Of a stretch of 27,357 nucleotides of DNA, positions 6,905 to 15,038 are shown piece after piece. The number at the start of each line of letters is the position of its first letter. The first letter of the stretch is position 1. Below the pieces are notes generated by a model that made no database searches, had not been told where the DNA came from, and was given only the letters and a program-made list of their open reading frames with translations. The translations under genes and the position numbers were made by a program. The stretch is from HGM04593 sp045647745 (GTDB lineage Bacteria > Bacteroidota > Bacteroidia > Bacteroidales > Bacteroidaceae), in assembly GCA_045647745.1 (NCBI GenBank), contig JAZRMQ010000049.1, forward strand, positions 1-27,357, in the 5' to 3' direction.

Positions 6905-7489
6905 ATGCTTGATAATTTAAAAAAATACAAAATAATTCTTGCATCGGCATCGCCGCGTCGCCGCGAGTTGCTTGCCGGGCTCGACGTTGATTTTGTGGTG
7001 CGTGCGTTGCCCGACGTTGATGAGTCTTTTCCTGTTGAACTGCAGGGTGGGGAAATACCTCTTTATATAAGCCGCAAAAAGGCTGATGCCTATCGCCCGG
7101 TGATGGCCGATGATGAGCTGGTGATTACAGCCGATACTATTGTGTGGCTCGATGGCGCGGCTCTTGGTAAGCCTGCCAGTGAGGCTGATGCTCGCCGTAT
7201 GCTGCGCAATATGTCGGGGAAGACACACTCTGTGTTTACCGGCGTGACTGTTACTACAAAGGGCGAACAACGTTGCTTTGTTGCGCAGTCTGACGTTACG
7301 TTTGATACTCTTACCGATGAAGAGATTGAATATTACGTACAGAGGTATCGTCCAATGGATAAGGCCGGCTCGTATGGTGTTCAGGAGTGGATTGGGTATA
7401 TTGGGATAACCGGCATTGTTGGCTCATATTTCAATGTGATGGGTTTGCCGGTGCAGAGGTTGTATAAAGAACTGAAATTGATGGCCTGA
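6905..7489 (+). CDS. maf: Maf/YhdE family nucleoside triphosphate pyrophosphatase
   Basis: The 194-residue protein carries the Maf signature ILASASPRRRELL near residues 11-23, the catalytic-Asp segment VITADTIVWLDG, the KPASEADARRML loop, SGKTHSVFTGVT and a Y-x-x-x-x-P-x-DKAGSYGVQ motif typical of the dTTP/UTP-preferring YhdE subgroup. It hydrolyses modified or canonical pyrimidine nucleoside triphosphates to monophosphates, acting as housecleaning. kdsC followed by maf is usual in Bacteroidales; here the repeat pair has been inserted between them. Confidence 0.92.
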   Translation: MLDNLKKYKIILASASPRRRELLAGLDVDFVVRALPDVDESFPVELQGGEIPLYISRKKADAYRPVMADDELVITADTIVWLDGAALGKPASEADARRMLRNMSGKTHSVFTGVTVTTKGEQRCFVAQSDVTFDTLTDEEIEYYVQRYRPMDKAGSYGVQEWIGYIGITGIVGSYFNVMGLPVQRLYKELKLMA

Positions 7490-7529
7490 ATGAAATTCTG
7501 TTATCGCTTATAAAAAAACGATACTTTTT

Positions 7530-7560
7530 TTTGATGTGAGCAGACTTTGCATTAACTTTG
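7530..7560 (+). promoter_or_regulatory. Promoter of pyrG
   Basis: TTTG (7530-7533), a 19-nt spacer and TAACTTTG (7553-7560) match the Bacteroidetes promoter pattern fully. Transcription should start near 7565, giving a leader of about 55 nt. Confidence 0.8.
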
Positions 7561-7562
7561 CG

Positions 7563-7587
7563 TGTCCAAAGATGATTGTTTTGGACA
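7563..7587 (+). promoter_or_regulatory. Hairpin at the 5' end of the pyrG leader
   Basis: TGTCCAAA (7563-7570) pairs perfectly with TTTGGACA (7580-7587) around a 9-nt loop. Given the promoter position, the hairpin would lie at the very start of the transcript. It may stabilise the mRNA or take part in nucleotide-responsive control; no T run follows, so it is not a terminator. Confidence 0.5.
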
Positions 7588-7618
7588 TTGTTTAATTGTA
7601 ACAAAAAACTTTAATAAT

Positions 7619-9223
7619 ATGGCTGAAACAAAATTTATCTTCGTCACTGGCGGTGTAGCATCGTCGCTCGGTAAAGGTATCATCTCGGCATCTATCGGAA
7701 AGTTGCTTCAGGCGAGGGGATACAAAGTTACAATTCAAAAGTTCGACCCTTACATCAACGTATCTCCCGGAACACTGAACCCTCAGGAGCACGGTGAGTG
7801 TTATATTACTATCGATGGTCACGAGGCCGACCTCGACTTGGGTCACTATGAGCGTTTTACCGATATAAAGACCACACGCTGGAATACTTTTACAACAGGT
7901 CGCATATACAGCGAGGTTATTGAAAAGGAACGCCGTGGCGAGTATCTTGGAAAGACTGTTCAGGTTATTCCTCATATCACCGATGAAATAAAACGTAAAA
8001 TGAAACGTGGTAGCACAAAGGAGAAATTTGACTTTGTGATTACCGAGATTGGTGGTACTGTGGGCGATATTGAGGGCTTGCCTTTCCTTGAGGCTATCCG
8101 CCAGTTAAAGTGGGAGCTTGGTCGTCGCGCAGTGTGTGTGCACTTGACTTATGTTCCTTATCTTGCTGCTGCCGGCGAGCTAAAGACAAAGCCTACACAG
8201 CACTCTGTCAAGCAGTTGCAGAGCCTTGGCATTCAGCCCGATTGTTTGGTTCTGCGCGCAGAGCACAAGTTGAGCACAGGTCTTTGCAAAAAGGTTGCAA
8301 GCTTCTGTAACGTGATGCCCGATTGTGTTGTTCAGAGCCTTGACGTTCCTTCTATCTACGAGGTGCCCATCAAGATGCAAGAGCAGGGGCTCGATGCTGC
8401 TATCCTACGCCTCACCGGCGAGGAGGTTGGCGAGACTCCGGAGATGAAGCCTTGGCGTTCGTTCGTTGAGCGTCGTAACAATGCAAAGAAGGTTGTGAAT
8501 ATTGGTCTTGTTGGTAAATACGACCTTCAGGATGCTTACAAGAGTATTCACGAGAGCCTTTCACAGTGTGGCACATACAATGATTGTAAGATTAAACCTC
8601 ATTTTATCAATAGCGAGAAGATTACTGAGGAGAATGTTGCTCAGGCACTCAAGGGTATGGATGGTTATATCATCTGTCCGGGTGTTGGCCCACGTGGCTT
8701 CGAGGGCAAGGTGATTGCTGCAAAGTATTGCCGTGAGAACAATCTAGTTACTCTTGGTATTGGTCTTGGTATGCAGGTTATGGCAATTGAGATTGCTCGT
8801 AACATCCTTGGTTATGCCGACGCAAATAGCTACGAGATGAACGAGGCTACAAGTCACCGCATCGTAGATATTATGGAGGATTTGAAGAGTGTTGGCAATC
8901 CTTTTGGCACAATGCGTCGTGGTGGTTACGATACTGTTATTGCAAAGGATAGCAAGGCTTATGCTATTTATGGCGAGGAGAAGATTATTGAGCGCCACTA
9001 TCACCGTTATGAGCTTAACACAGAGTATCGCGATGCTCTTGTTGGTGCGGGCTTGCTTTGCACAGGCGTTCACCCCGACAGTGGCCTTGTTGATATTGTA
9101 GAGTTCCCTGCTTGCGATTGGTATATGGGCGTTGTCTATGAGCCACAATATTCAAGCACCGTGCTTCACCCATCGCCTGTTGTGATGGATTTTGTTAAGA
9201 ACGTTGTTGAGCGTAAAGGATAA
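7619..9223 (+). CDS. pyrG: CTP synthase with degenerate glutaminase domain
   Basis: The 534-residue enzyme aminates UTP to CTP with ATP. ATG at 7619 (MAETKFIFVTGGVASS) is the true start; an upstream in-frame ATG-less extension lies in the leader. The synthase domain is intact: SSLGKGI, QKFDPYIN, HEADLDLGHYERF, TEIGGTVGDIE and KTKPTQHSVK. The C-terminal class I amidotransferase domain is full length but lacks the catalytic triad: the nucleophile elbow is LGIGLGMQ (Gly382 where Cys is expected), and the HPE motif is YEPQY (Glu508, Gln510). RHRHRYE is RHYHRYE, and the oxyanion region reads CPGVGPRG. The family's glutamine-to-ammonia step should therefore be dead and the enzyme should depend on free ammonia. 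It is monocistronic with its own promoter and terminator. Confidence 0.93.
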   Translation: MAETKFIFVTGGVASSLGKGIISASIGKLLQARGYKVTIQKFDPYINVSPGTLNPQEHGECYITIDGHEADLDLGHYERFTDIKTTRWNTFTTGRIYSEVIEKERRGEYLGKTVQVIPHITDEIKRKMKRGSTKEKFDFVITEIGGTVGDIEGLPFLEAIRQLKWELGRRAVCVHLTYVPYLAAAGELKTKPTQHSVKQLQSLGIQPDCLVLRAEHKLSTGLCKKVASFCNVMPDCVVQSLDVPSIYEVPIKMQEQGLDAAILRLTGEEVGETPEMKPWRSFVERRNNAKKVVNIGLVGKYDLQDAYKSIHESLSQCGTYNDCKIKPHFINSEKITEENVAQALKGMDGYIICPGVGPRGFEGKVIAAKYCRENNLVTLGIGLGMQVMAIEIARNILGYADANSYEMNEATSHRIVDIMEDLKSVGNPFGTMRRGGYDTVIAKDSKAYAIYGEEKIIERHYHRYELNTEYRDALVGAGLLCTGVHPDSGLVDIVEFPACDWYMGVVYEPQYSSTVLHPSPVVMDFVKNVVERKG

Positions 9224-9249
9224 GCAATATAAAATATTGGTATAAAATA

Positions 9250-9277
9250 GCATAGGCCTGCAATTGCAGGCCTATGC
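9250..9277. terminator. Bidirectional terminator between pyrG and the glycan operon
   Basis: A perfect 28-bp palindrome (14-bp arms 9250-9263 and 9264-9277, beginning GCATAGGCCTGCAA) is flanked by A/T-rich runs. It lies between two convergent genes, 26 bp past the pyrG stop, and probably serves both strands. Confidence 0.8.
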
Positions 9278-9333
9278 TTATTGAATAGTGTTGATGTTTA
9301 ATTTGCTGCGTCTCTTTTTATCTCCTATCGGCG

Positions 9334-10365
9334 TTAATTCTTTTTGCTGTATAAATCCTCAAATGAGCGTGGGAGAGTCTTTTTCCTCAGAGGGGTGATT
9401 TTGTGCCAAAGAACAGTGATGTAATACGATGCTGTCAATACCATAAATTGAACAATTATGCTGTAGGTTAAGTTTATCTGTAAAAATCTTTGGCATATTA
9501 TATAAGATGCGATACAGAGAGGCGGGTGTATCAGATAGATGGGGAAAGAGTTTTCGCCAATTTTCTTTAGTATGTTTGATTTTGCCAAATAATCTTTTGC
9601 CAAATAAATTAAATTCATAAACAGGAAAGGCATTATAAATGTGTAGCACCAGTTTTCTTGTGTGCTAAGCGTTTTGTTGTAGAAATCTGTAATGTATGCA
9701 ATGCTTAACAGTATGAATAGCAGCGCACCGGCGAAATTGATATATCTAAAATATTTATTGTTTATAATTGCAACGCTTGTCTTGCCAAGGAAATAGGCTC
9801 CTAAACCTTGTAGAATGGCAAAAGGTGAGGCTTGCATCAGATAAAAATTTATCTCTCTGTTGTATGGTGTTTTGTTGGAGAAAACAAAGAATATAATATA
9901 TGAAAGGAGACCTAATGTGTAGAGCGAAACTTTAATGATTTTTTTATTGCTTATGGTCTCTTTTATTAGATTCATTGAAAACATAACAGGCAGGAACCAT
10001 AAATATTGGAAGCTGGTAAAATGGTCTATCAAATATTTGTTTCCGGTGATTAGAGTGCCGGTGAAACCGATGAAATAGTTGTCGCTCCCAGCTCCCATCG
10101 TTGATATCTTGTTAAGGTCTAACTCATTGCCGTTAGTAAAGTAGGATAAAAGGCAGAGAATTGTAAAGAAGAGTATGTATGGGTAATACAGCCTTATAAA
10201 GTTCTTTTTAAAACTCTCTTTGAAAGGCTTCTGCTCGTTTTTGCCATACATAAATGGCAGAACAAAAAAACAAAGAACGTGAAAAGTGTATAAATAATTG
10301 AATGAGCCTTTTATTGAGTTGGTGAACACTGAGTTGTGTCCCAAGATAATCAAGAACATTAGCAA
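9334..10365 (-). CDS. Acyltransferase 3 family membrane protein, phase-variable (OFF as sequenced)
   Basis: The open frame from TTG at 10365 codes for 343 residues with about ten hydrophobic segments and LLMFLIILGHN, the family's KG-x-L-x-x-x-I-x-x-GH active-site helix. Such enzymes O-acetylate surface glycans. The real N-terminus lies upstream: the frame continues through IKG, SRDESAA and YISL back to a G run at 10438-10430 (minus strand), where it hits TAG. An ATG at 10472 to 10470 opens MQTINNQSITHR in a different frame. With 9 G the two parts are out of frame; with 10 G they join into 379 residues, the normal family length. It is the last gene of the glycan operon, 48 bp after the previous stop. 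Confidence 0.82.
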   Translation of the reverse strand: MLMFLIILGHNSVFTNSIKGSFNYLYTFHVLCFFVLPFMYGKNEQKPFKESFKKNFIRLYYPYILFFTILCLLSYFTNGNELDLNKISTMGAGSDNYFIGFTGTLITGNKYLIDHFTSFQYLWFLPVMFSMNLIKETISNKKIIKVSLYTLGLLSYIIFFVFSNKTPYNREINFYLMQASPFAILQGLGAYFLGKTSVAIINNKYFRYINFAGALLFILLSIAYITDFYNKTLSTQENWCYTFIMPFLFMNLIYLAKDYLAKSNILKKIGENSFPIYLIHPPLCIASYIICQRFLQINLTYSIIVQFMVLTASYYITVLWHKITPLRKKTLPRSFEDLYSKKN

Positions 10366-10429
10366 GCCCTTGATTGCTGCCGATTCGTCTCTGCTTAGCG
10401 AGATGTAATTTTTATGGGTGCTGTTTTTA

Positions 10430-10438
10430 CCCCCCCCC
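10430..10438 (-). repeat. Homopolymer G(9) tract, predicted phase-variation switch
   Basis: Nine C on the plus strand (nine G in the mRNA) lie between codon 12 of the upstream start and the rest of the acyltransferase. Adding one base, or removing two, restores the frame; the present length gives a stop after 23 codons (TAA in the CGC-TAA context near 10399-10394). Confidence 0.8.
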
Positions 10439-10472
10439 TATGGGTAATTGATTGATTATTAATAGTTTGCAT
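10439..10472 (-). other. Detached 5' coding segment of the acyltransferase
   Basis: ATG at 10472 to 10470 opens MQTINNQSITH and runs into the G tract. It is the only good ATG ahead of the acyltransferase and lies 48 bp past the nucleotidyltransferase stop. No Shine-Dalgarno is visible, as is usual in this genome. Confidence 0.65.
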
Positions 10473-10520
10473 TTTTAAAATATTTTGGTTTATATTAAAA
10501 GGAAAAGTGTATGTGATTAT

Positions 10521-11639
10521 TTATGAAATTTTGCCTTGATGTTTCTTGCGCCAAAAATAGTGCCATACTTTGAAATAGGGGCTCCATAGCGTTTCGCCGG
10601 GATATTGAAAGGTGAGTCGGGCCGTGCGTTGCATACTGTTGAGGAAATGCTTAAACTCGTTGTGCTTGGATACAATAGCGTAGCGGCTGTCGTATTTACC
10701 AAAATTGCCGGCTATCATAATTTCGTTCAGCAGAAATTCTCCTCTTTTTTTATTTGGGGGCACCAGCTGCTTGTCGCGTTCCAATCCAAATTTTTCTTGT
10801 AGAATGTATGTGGCTGCTGCTGCAAAGTCAATAAGTCCTAGTGCTTTGAGTGTGTTTATGCACTCTTTTTGTTCTTGTGCCGTAAATCCTTTGTCAAGAA
10901 CAAAATAGTAGTCGAGCAGTTGGCGCAATCCTATGCCTTCTTGAAAAAGGTGACGGTAGATGTGCAACAGAATATATACTCTGTTGAATGATAGTGTGGG
11001 TGCTGCAAAGCTACCCTCTGGGGTGACTGCTTGATTTTCGAACTGTGCGCCGGCATTGGCAGCAATGTATTTCTGCAGTCTCTTATTTTTTATGGGGCTG
11101 TGCATCCACGATGGTGTGAAGTGTACCTCTATGCTTACCTCTTTGGCTATTGGAAACTCAACGTGGTGGTATGTGGGTTTGCTGTTGGGGAAGCATTTTT
11201 TTACGTATTCAAGGGCTTTGTCGCTGCCTCCATCGAGCCAAATGTCTATATCGCCCGGGTTGCGCAGCGTGGGGGTGGGGTATAGTTGTGCAAGGCCTTG
11301 CCCCTTCAATATGCAGTTGCGGAACCCTAACTGTGCAAATTTTTTTGATACGGCGATGCAGCGTTTGTTAAGCTCGCTGTTTTTCTCTTTTATCTGTTTG
11401 GTTGCTGTGTGCCACGCCAATAGCACTCTTTTGGGTGGGCGTTGTTCTTGTGGCAAGCGCTCAACACCGGCAAATGCAATGCCGGTCAGTGTCTGCTTTT
11501 GGGCTATATCAAATAATTCGCTCCACTCTTGGTCGCTTGGGATATGTGGCAACTTGCTCTTTTTGCCCATACTGCACTGGATGAGGCTGAAAAAGAGTTC
11601 GGTTGTGGGAGTGGTCGCTTTTTTATCCTTGTTTTGCAT
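10521..11639 (-). CDS. Nucleotidyltransferase family protein (NTP_transf_5 type)
   Basis: The 372-residue cytosolic protein has FRNCILKGQGLAQLYPTP followed by LRNPGDIDIWLDG, the GDIDI Asp-x-Asp metal-binding strand of the uncharacterised nucleotidyltransferase family often found in polysaccharide loci. Further conserved text is EVHFTPSWM and LHIYRHLFQEGIGLRQLLDYYF. Its donor and acceptor are unknown; related genes sit in capsule and exopolysaccharide clusters, as here. It is fourth in the operon, 14 bp after the GT2 gene, and ends before the phase-variable acyltransferase. Confidence 0.82.
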   Translation of the reverse strand: MQNKDKKATTPTTELFFSLIQCSMGKKSKLPHIPSDQEWSELFDIAQKQTLTGIAFAGVERLPQEQRPPKRVLLAWHTATKQIKEKNSELNKRCIAVSKKFAQLGFRNCILKGQGLAQLYPTPTLRNPGDIDIWLDGGSDKALEYVKKCFPNSKPTYHHVEFPIAKEVSIEVHFTPSWMHSPIKNKRLQKYIAANAGAQFENQAVTPEGSFAAPTLSFNRVYILLHIYRHLFQEGIGLRQLLDYYFVLDKGFTAQEQKECINTLKALGLIDFAAAATYILQEKFGLERDKQLVPPNKKRGEFLLNEIMIAGNFGKYDSRYAIVSKHNEFKHFLNSMQRTARLTFQYPGETLWSPYFKVWHYFWRKKHQGKIS

Positions 11640-11653
11640 AGCCGACGGCTTGG

Positions 11654-12640
11654 TTATTTTTTATGTTTGAATATCTTTTTGATTTTGTGCACGAGATTTA
11701 ATGCTCTGCGCACTCTTTTGGCTTTATTGTATGAATATTCTCCGCTTAAAAAACGTGAGAAACAGAGTTGGGTTAAATTCTCGGGATTTGCGGAGAGTAT
11801 ATATTTTTCGTTGATTTCACTATATAGCTCCAAGACCTCTTTGGGGGGCATTGCCTTTGAATTATATGCCAACTCTTTGGTGGCTGCCTTTATTTTATAA
11901 AGTTCTTCGTTGTACTCCTCTTGTGGGAGTGTGTCTTGAAAATGTTTGACAAACAGTATTTGCGACTGCAACCCTTTGTGATCTTTTTTTCTTGCCAGAC
12001 TGTTGTTGTTTATGCTTTGGTTGTAGTGGTAGAAGGCTTTTGCCAGATATGTAACTTTTGCGTTACTGCTGTAGAGTATGGAGCAGACGACGAAAAGGTC
12101 CTCCCACCTTGTCAGTTCTGTTGGAAAGGTTATGCTGTGTTTGGTGTAGAGGTCTCGTTTTATCAGCTTGTTCCATAAAGCTCCGTGGAGTTCTTGACGA
12201 AGGTATTGCTTCAATAATTCTTTGGTTTCTAGGCTTTCGGGAGATTGTGTAATGTAACGCTTTCGGCCTTTCTTGTGTGAGTGGTAGTCGCAAATGACAA
12301 TGTCGGCACTCTCGGCAATGGCTTTGTCGTACATCTCTTGTAACATCGTAGGGTCGATGTAATCATCGGGGTCGGCGTGAATGGTGTATTCTCCTGTTGC
12401 ATTGTCTATGCCGCATTGCCGTGCCGACGAGACACCACCGTTTTTTTTATGGATGACCTTTACTCGTGGGTCTTTTTGGGCATACTCATCACAAATGGCT
12501 CCGCTATTGTCGGGGCTGCCGTCATCTACTAATATCAGTTCGAAATTAGTAAATGTCTGCGACAGGATGCTGTCTACACAGTTGTGTAGATACTCCTCGG
12601 CTTTGTAAACGGGTGTTATGATGGAGATGCAGGGTTTCAT
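11654..12640 (-). CDS. Glycosyltransferase family 2
   Basis: The 328-residue protein starts MKPCISIITPVYKAEEYL and shows the GT-A order: FELILVDDGSPDNSG (nucleotide binding), KKNGGVSSARQCGI, then HADPDDYIDP, the Asp-x-Asp metal motif. The C-terminal half is variable and ends in a basic KKIFKHKK that may contact the membrane. It should transfer a sugar from a nucleotide donor to a surface-glycan intermediate; donor and linkage cannot be told. Its ATG follows the pyruvyl-transferase stop with no gap (TAA then ATG), so the two are translated together. Confidence 0.9.
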   Translation of the reverse strand: MKPCISIITPVYKAEEYLHNCVDSILSQTFTNFELILVDDGSPDNSGAICDEYAQKDPRVKVIHKKNGGVSSARQCGIDNATGEYTIHADPDDYIDPTMLQEMYDKAIAESADIVICDYHSHKKGRKRYITQSPESLETKELLKQYLRQELHGALWNKLIKRDLYTKHSITFPTELTRWEDLFVVCSILYSSNAKVTYLAKAFYHYNQSINNNSLARKKDHKGLQSQILFVKHFQDTLPQEEYNEELYKIKAATKELAYNSKAMPPKEVLELYSEINEKYILSANPENLTQLCFSRFLSGEYSYNKAKRVRRALNLVHKIKKIFKHKK

Positions 12641-13765
12641 TTATAGGTTGCTCTTTAGGAAATTCATTGATTTCTCTTGCCACTCTTGCTTTATGGCATT
12701 GACTCTCTCCCAATCAATGGGCTCGTTGATGGCTTTTTCAATTTCGCTGCTGTCTGTTATCAATCTGTTCTCGAGGCCGAAAATTTTTAGCAGGGAGTGG
12801 AAACGTGTCATTCCGCGTGATTTGTTGCCGTATACAATAAATGGCTTTTGGAATATTATTGAAAATACGCAAGCGTGGAAAGAGTCGGTGATGACGAATT
12901 TTGCATCGTGGAAGGCTCGTAGCCAATTTTCGATTGGTGGTTGGATGCGTTCCTTTAATGGAATGTTGTGATGGTCGTGCATTGCGTTTGTTGCAAAGGG
13001 CTTTAGGTTGAGCGCTTGTGCAACGTGCGATACAGTCTGCTCTTTGTCGGGGTTGGAGTCGAGAATGTAACGCATTAATGTGCCGTTGCTTGCCGGTGTG
13101 CCGGCATCCTCGAATAGTTTGATGTAGTCGGCCGGGGTGAGCAGCATTGTGGGGTCGAGCACGTGCTGTGCGTTGACTCCAAAATGTTTCTTACACAATT
13201 TGATGGCTGAGCTTTCGCGCACTGAGACGGCGTCGAACTTCTTCAATAGTTCGCCACACTGTTTTGTCTGTCGGCTGTTGTAGAGCCACTCTTCGGTGCC
13301 GAACGAGGCAGCGTATGAGAGCCTTTTGACGTTACACCCTTTTGTGAATGAGAGAAAGGCGGTGGTGATTACCGGCTTTCCAAAATATCTGGGGCGCCAC
13401 ACTTGGTCGCTGCCAACAATAAAGGCGTCAAAATTCTCTTTTTTGATGTTTGAATATTTGCGGTTAACCTCTATCCTGTTCATATATTTGAGCAGAAAGG
13501 GGTAGATGTTGGTGCGGAGAATAAGCGCTTCTTCGTTGTGCTGTTTGTCGCTCTTTATAACAATATCCTTGTCGACGAACATCTTTTTAAAGAAACGTTT
13601 GGTGTAGACGCGTGCTTTTTTGAAAAAAGACCAGTGCAGGAAACGGCTTCTCTCAATGAAAGCAACGTCGTGCCCCATATCTTTTAAAACTTTTTGCAGA
13701 GCGTAGGCTTGCATAATACCTCCGTAGTTCTCCTCTAACGGCAGGGTGATAATTCCTATTCTCAT
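12641..13765 (-). CDS. Polysaccharide pyruvyl transferase family protein
   Basis: The 374-residue protein starts MRIGIITLPLEENYGGIMQAYAL, the family's NYGG-x-LQAYAL N-terminal motif. It continues with DAFIVGSDQVWRPRY, SYAASFG, VSVRESSA, VLDPTMLL and VITDSFHACVFSIIF. These are conserved features of the GT-B-like PssM/CsaB superfamily, which adds pyruvate ketals from phosphoenolpyruvate to sugars. Close Bacteroidales members are often annotated this way without a tested activity. It lies 34 bp after ugd and abuts the GT2 gene, which places it in envelope-glycan assembly. Confidence 0.88.
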   Translation of the reverse strand: MRIGIITLPLEENYGGIMQAYALQKVLKDMGHDVAFIERSRFLHWSFFKKARVYTKRFFKKMFVDKDIVIKSDKQHNEEALILRTNIYPFLLKYMNRIEVNRKYSNIKKENFDAFIVGSDQVWRPRYFGKPVITTAFLSFTKGCNVKRLSYAASFGTEEWLYNSRQTKQCGELLKKFDAVSVRESSAIKLCKKHFGVNAQHVLDPTMLLTPADYIKLFEDAGTPASNGTLMRYILDSNPDKEQTVSHVAQALNLKPFATNAMHDHHNIPLKERIQPPIENWLRAFHDAKFVITDSFHACVFSIIFQKPFIVYGNKSRGMTRFHSLLKIFGLENRLITDSSEIEKAINEPIDWERVNAIKQEWQEKSMNFLKSNL

Positions 13766-13799
13766 ATTTTGTGTTATGTGTTTGCAGTGTGTGTGCCTG

Positions 13800-15038
13800 T
13801 TAGTCGCGGCGGAATATATCTCGGGTGTAGACCTTCTCCTTTACATCATCAAGGTCGGCATCGTAGCGGTTGGCTATTATGGCGTTGGATTGTTGTTTAA
13901 ATGCGTTAAGGTCGTTCACCACAAGGCTGCCGAAGAATGTTGTGCCGTTGGGGAGCGTGGGCTCATAAATGATTACTTCGGCACCTTTGGCTTTTATGCG
14001 TTTCATCACTCCTTGAATTGATGATTGGCGGAAATTGTCGCTGTTGGTCTTCATTGTGAGGCGATAGACGCCGATGGTACATTTGCGCTCGCTGCCGATA
14101 TTGAAGTCTCCACGGCTGAAGTAGTCGTAGTAACCGGCTTTGTTGAGCACTTGGTCGGCTATGAAATCTTTGCGGGTGCGGTTGCTCTCTACAATCGCGC
14201 TCATCATATTCTGTGGAACGTCGCGGTAGTTGGCAAGCAGTTGCTTTGTGTCCTTGGGCAGGCAGTAGCCACCGTATCCGAACGAGGGGTTATTGTAGTG
14301 AGTGCCGATACGTGGGTCGAGACCAACGCCTTTGATGATGGCTGCAGAGTCGAGCCCTTTTATCTCGGCGTATGTGTCGAGCTCGTTGAAGTAGCTCACG
14401 CGCAGTGCCAGATAGGTGTTTGAAAAGAGCTTGACAGCTTCCGCTTCGGTAGCTCCCATAAAGAGGGTGTCGATATTCTCTTTTATTGCACCTTGTTGCA
14501 AAAGGGTGGCAAAGGTGTGTGCTGCATTTGCTAGGCGTGTATTGCTCTGCGGGTATCCCACGATTATGCGGCTGGGGTGTAGATTGTCGTAAAGAGCTTT
14601 GCTCTCGCGCAAGAATTCGGGAGAGAATAAAATATTCTCGGTGCCGAACTTTTTGCACGCGGCTGCGGTGAACCCCACGGGGATAGTGCTCTTGATAACC
14701 ATTATTGCCTGTGGGTTGTGTTGTAGCACCTCCTTGATGACACTTTCAACAGCCGAGGTGTCAAAGAAATTTAGATTGCTGTCGTAGTTGGTGGGGGTGG
14801 CGATGATCACAAAGTCGGCGTCGCGGTATGCTGCTGCGCTGTCGAGCGTGGCGCTGAGGCGCAACTCCTTCTCGGTGAAATATTTTTCAATATACTCATC
14901 TTTGATGGGTGATATGCGACGGTTTATTTTCTCTATTTTTTCGGGGATTATGTCAACTGCAACAACTTCGTTGTGCTGCGCCAACAATGTGGCAATGCTC
15001 AATCCTACATATCCTGTGCCTGCAACAGCTATCTTCAT
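13800..15038 (-). CDS. ugd: UDP-glucose/nucleotide-sugar 6-dehydrogenase
   Basis: The 412-residue enzyme oxidises UDP-glucose (or a related sugar) to the uronic acid with 2 NAD+. It shows the Rossmann loop AGTGYVGL (Gly7, Gly9, Gly12), IKSTIPVG, FSPEFLRES, EAVKLFSNTYLA (catalytic Lys203) and GYGGYCLPKDT with nucleophile Cys259. The length and sequence fit the short Ugd form. It is first in the minus-strand operon and supplies the activated uronic acid for the downstream transferases. A TATTTTTG-type -7 element (15131 to 15124) lies upstream but lacks a clear -33 partner. Confidence 0.92.
   Translation of the reverse strand: MKIAVAGTGYVGLSIATLLAQHNEVVAVDIIPEKIEKINRRISPIKDEYIEKYFTEKELRLSATLDSAAAYRDADFVIIATPTNYDSNLNFFDTSAVESVIKEVLQHNPQAIMVIKSTIPVGFTAAACKKFGTENILFSPEFLRESKALYDNLHPSRIIVGYPQSNTRLANAAHTFATLLQQGAIKENIDTLFMGATEAEAVKLFSNTYLALRVSYFNELDTYAEIKGLDSAAIIKGVGLDPRIGTHYNNPSFGYGGYCLPKDTKQLLANYRDVPQNMMSAIVESNRTRKDFIADQVLNKAGYYDYFSRGDFNIGSERKCTIGVYRLTMKTNSDNFRQSSIQGVMKRIKAKGAEVIIYEPTLPNGTTFFGSLVVNDLNAFKQQSNAIIANRYDADLDDVKEKVYTRDIFRRD

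Noticed and set aside
7562..7618. Longer CTP synthase start 19 residues upstream
   Set aside because: The extra residues overlap the promoter exit and leader hairpin, do not resemble the family, and the family's N-terminus begins at MAETKFIFVTGG.
8762..8764. Sequencing error as the source of the PyrG Cys to Gly change
   Set aside because: Two further triad residues in the same domain and the NadE nucleophile are also replaced, so a single base error cannot explain the pattern.
8744..9148. Minus-strand ORF of 134 residues inside pyrG
   Set aside because: Antisense shadow of the CTP synthase frame; composition explained by codon bias on the other strand.
10363..10365. TTG at 10365 as the real acyltransferase start
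   Set aside because: It would begin inside the conserved active-site helix and drop the upstream SRDESAAIKG segment that is clearly part of the family; the phase-variable model explains the frame better.
11846..11851. G(6) run in the GT2 gene as a second phase switch
   Set aside because: The run is short, the reading frame is intact on both sides, and the protein has normal length.
14025..14423. Plus-strand ORF of 132 residues inside ugd
   Set aside because: Antisense shadow of a well-supported dehydrogenase, with no motif of its own.
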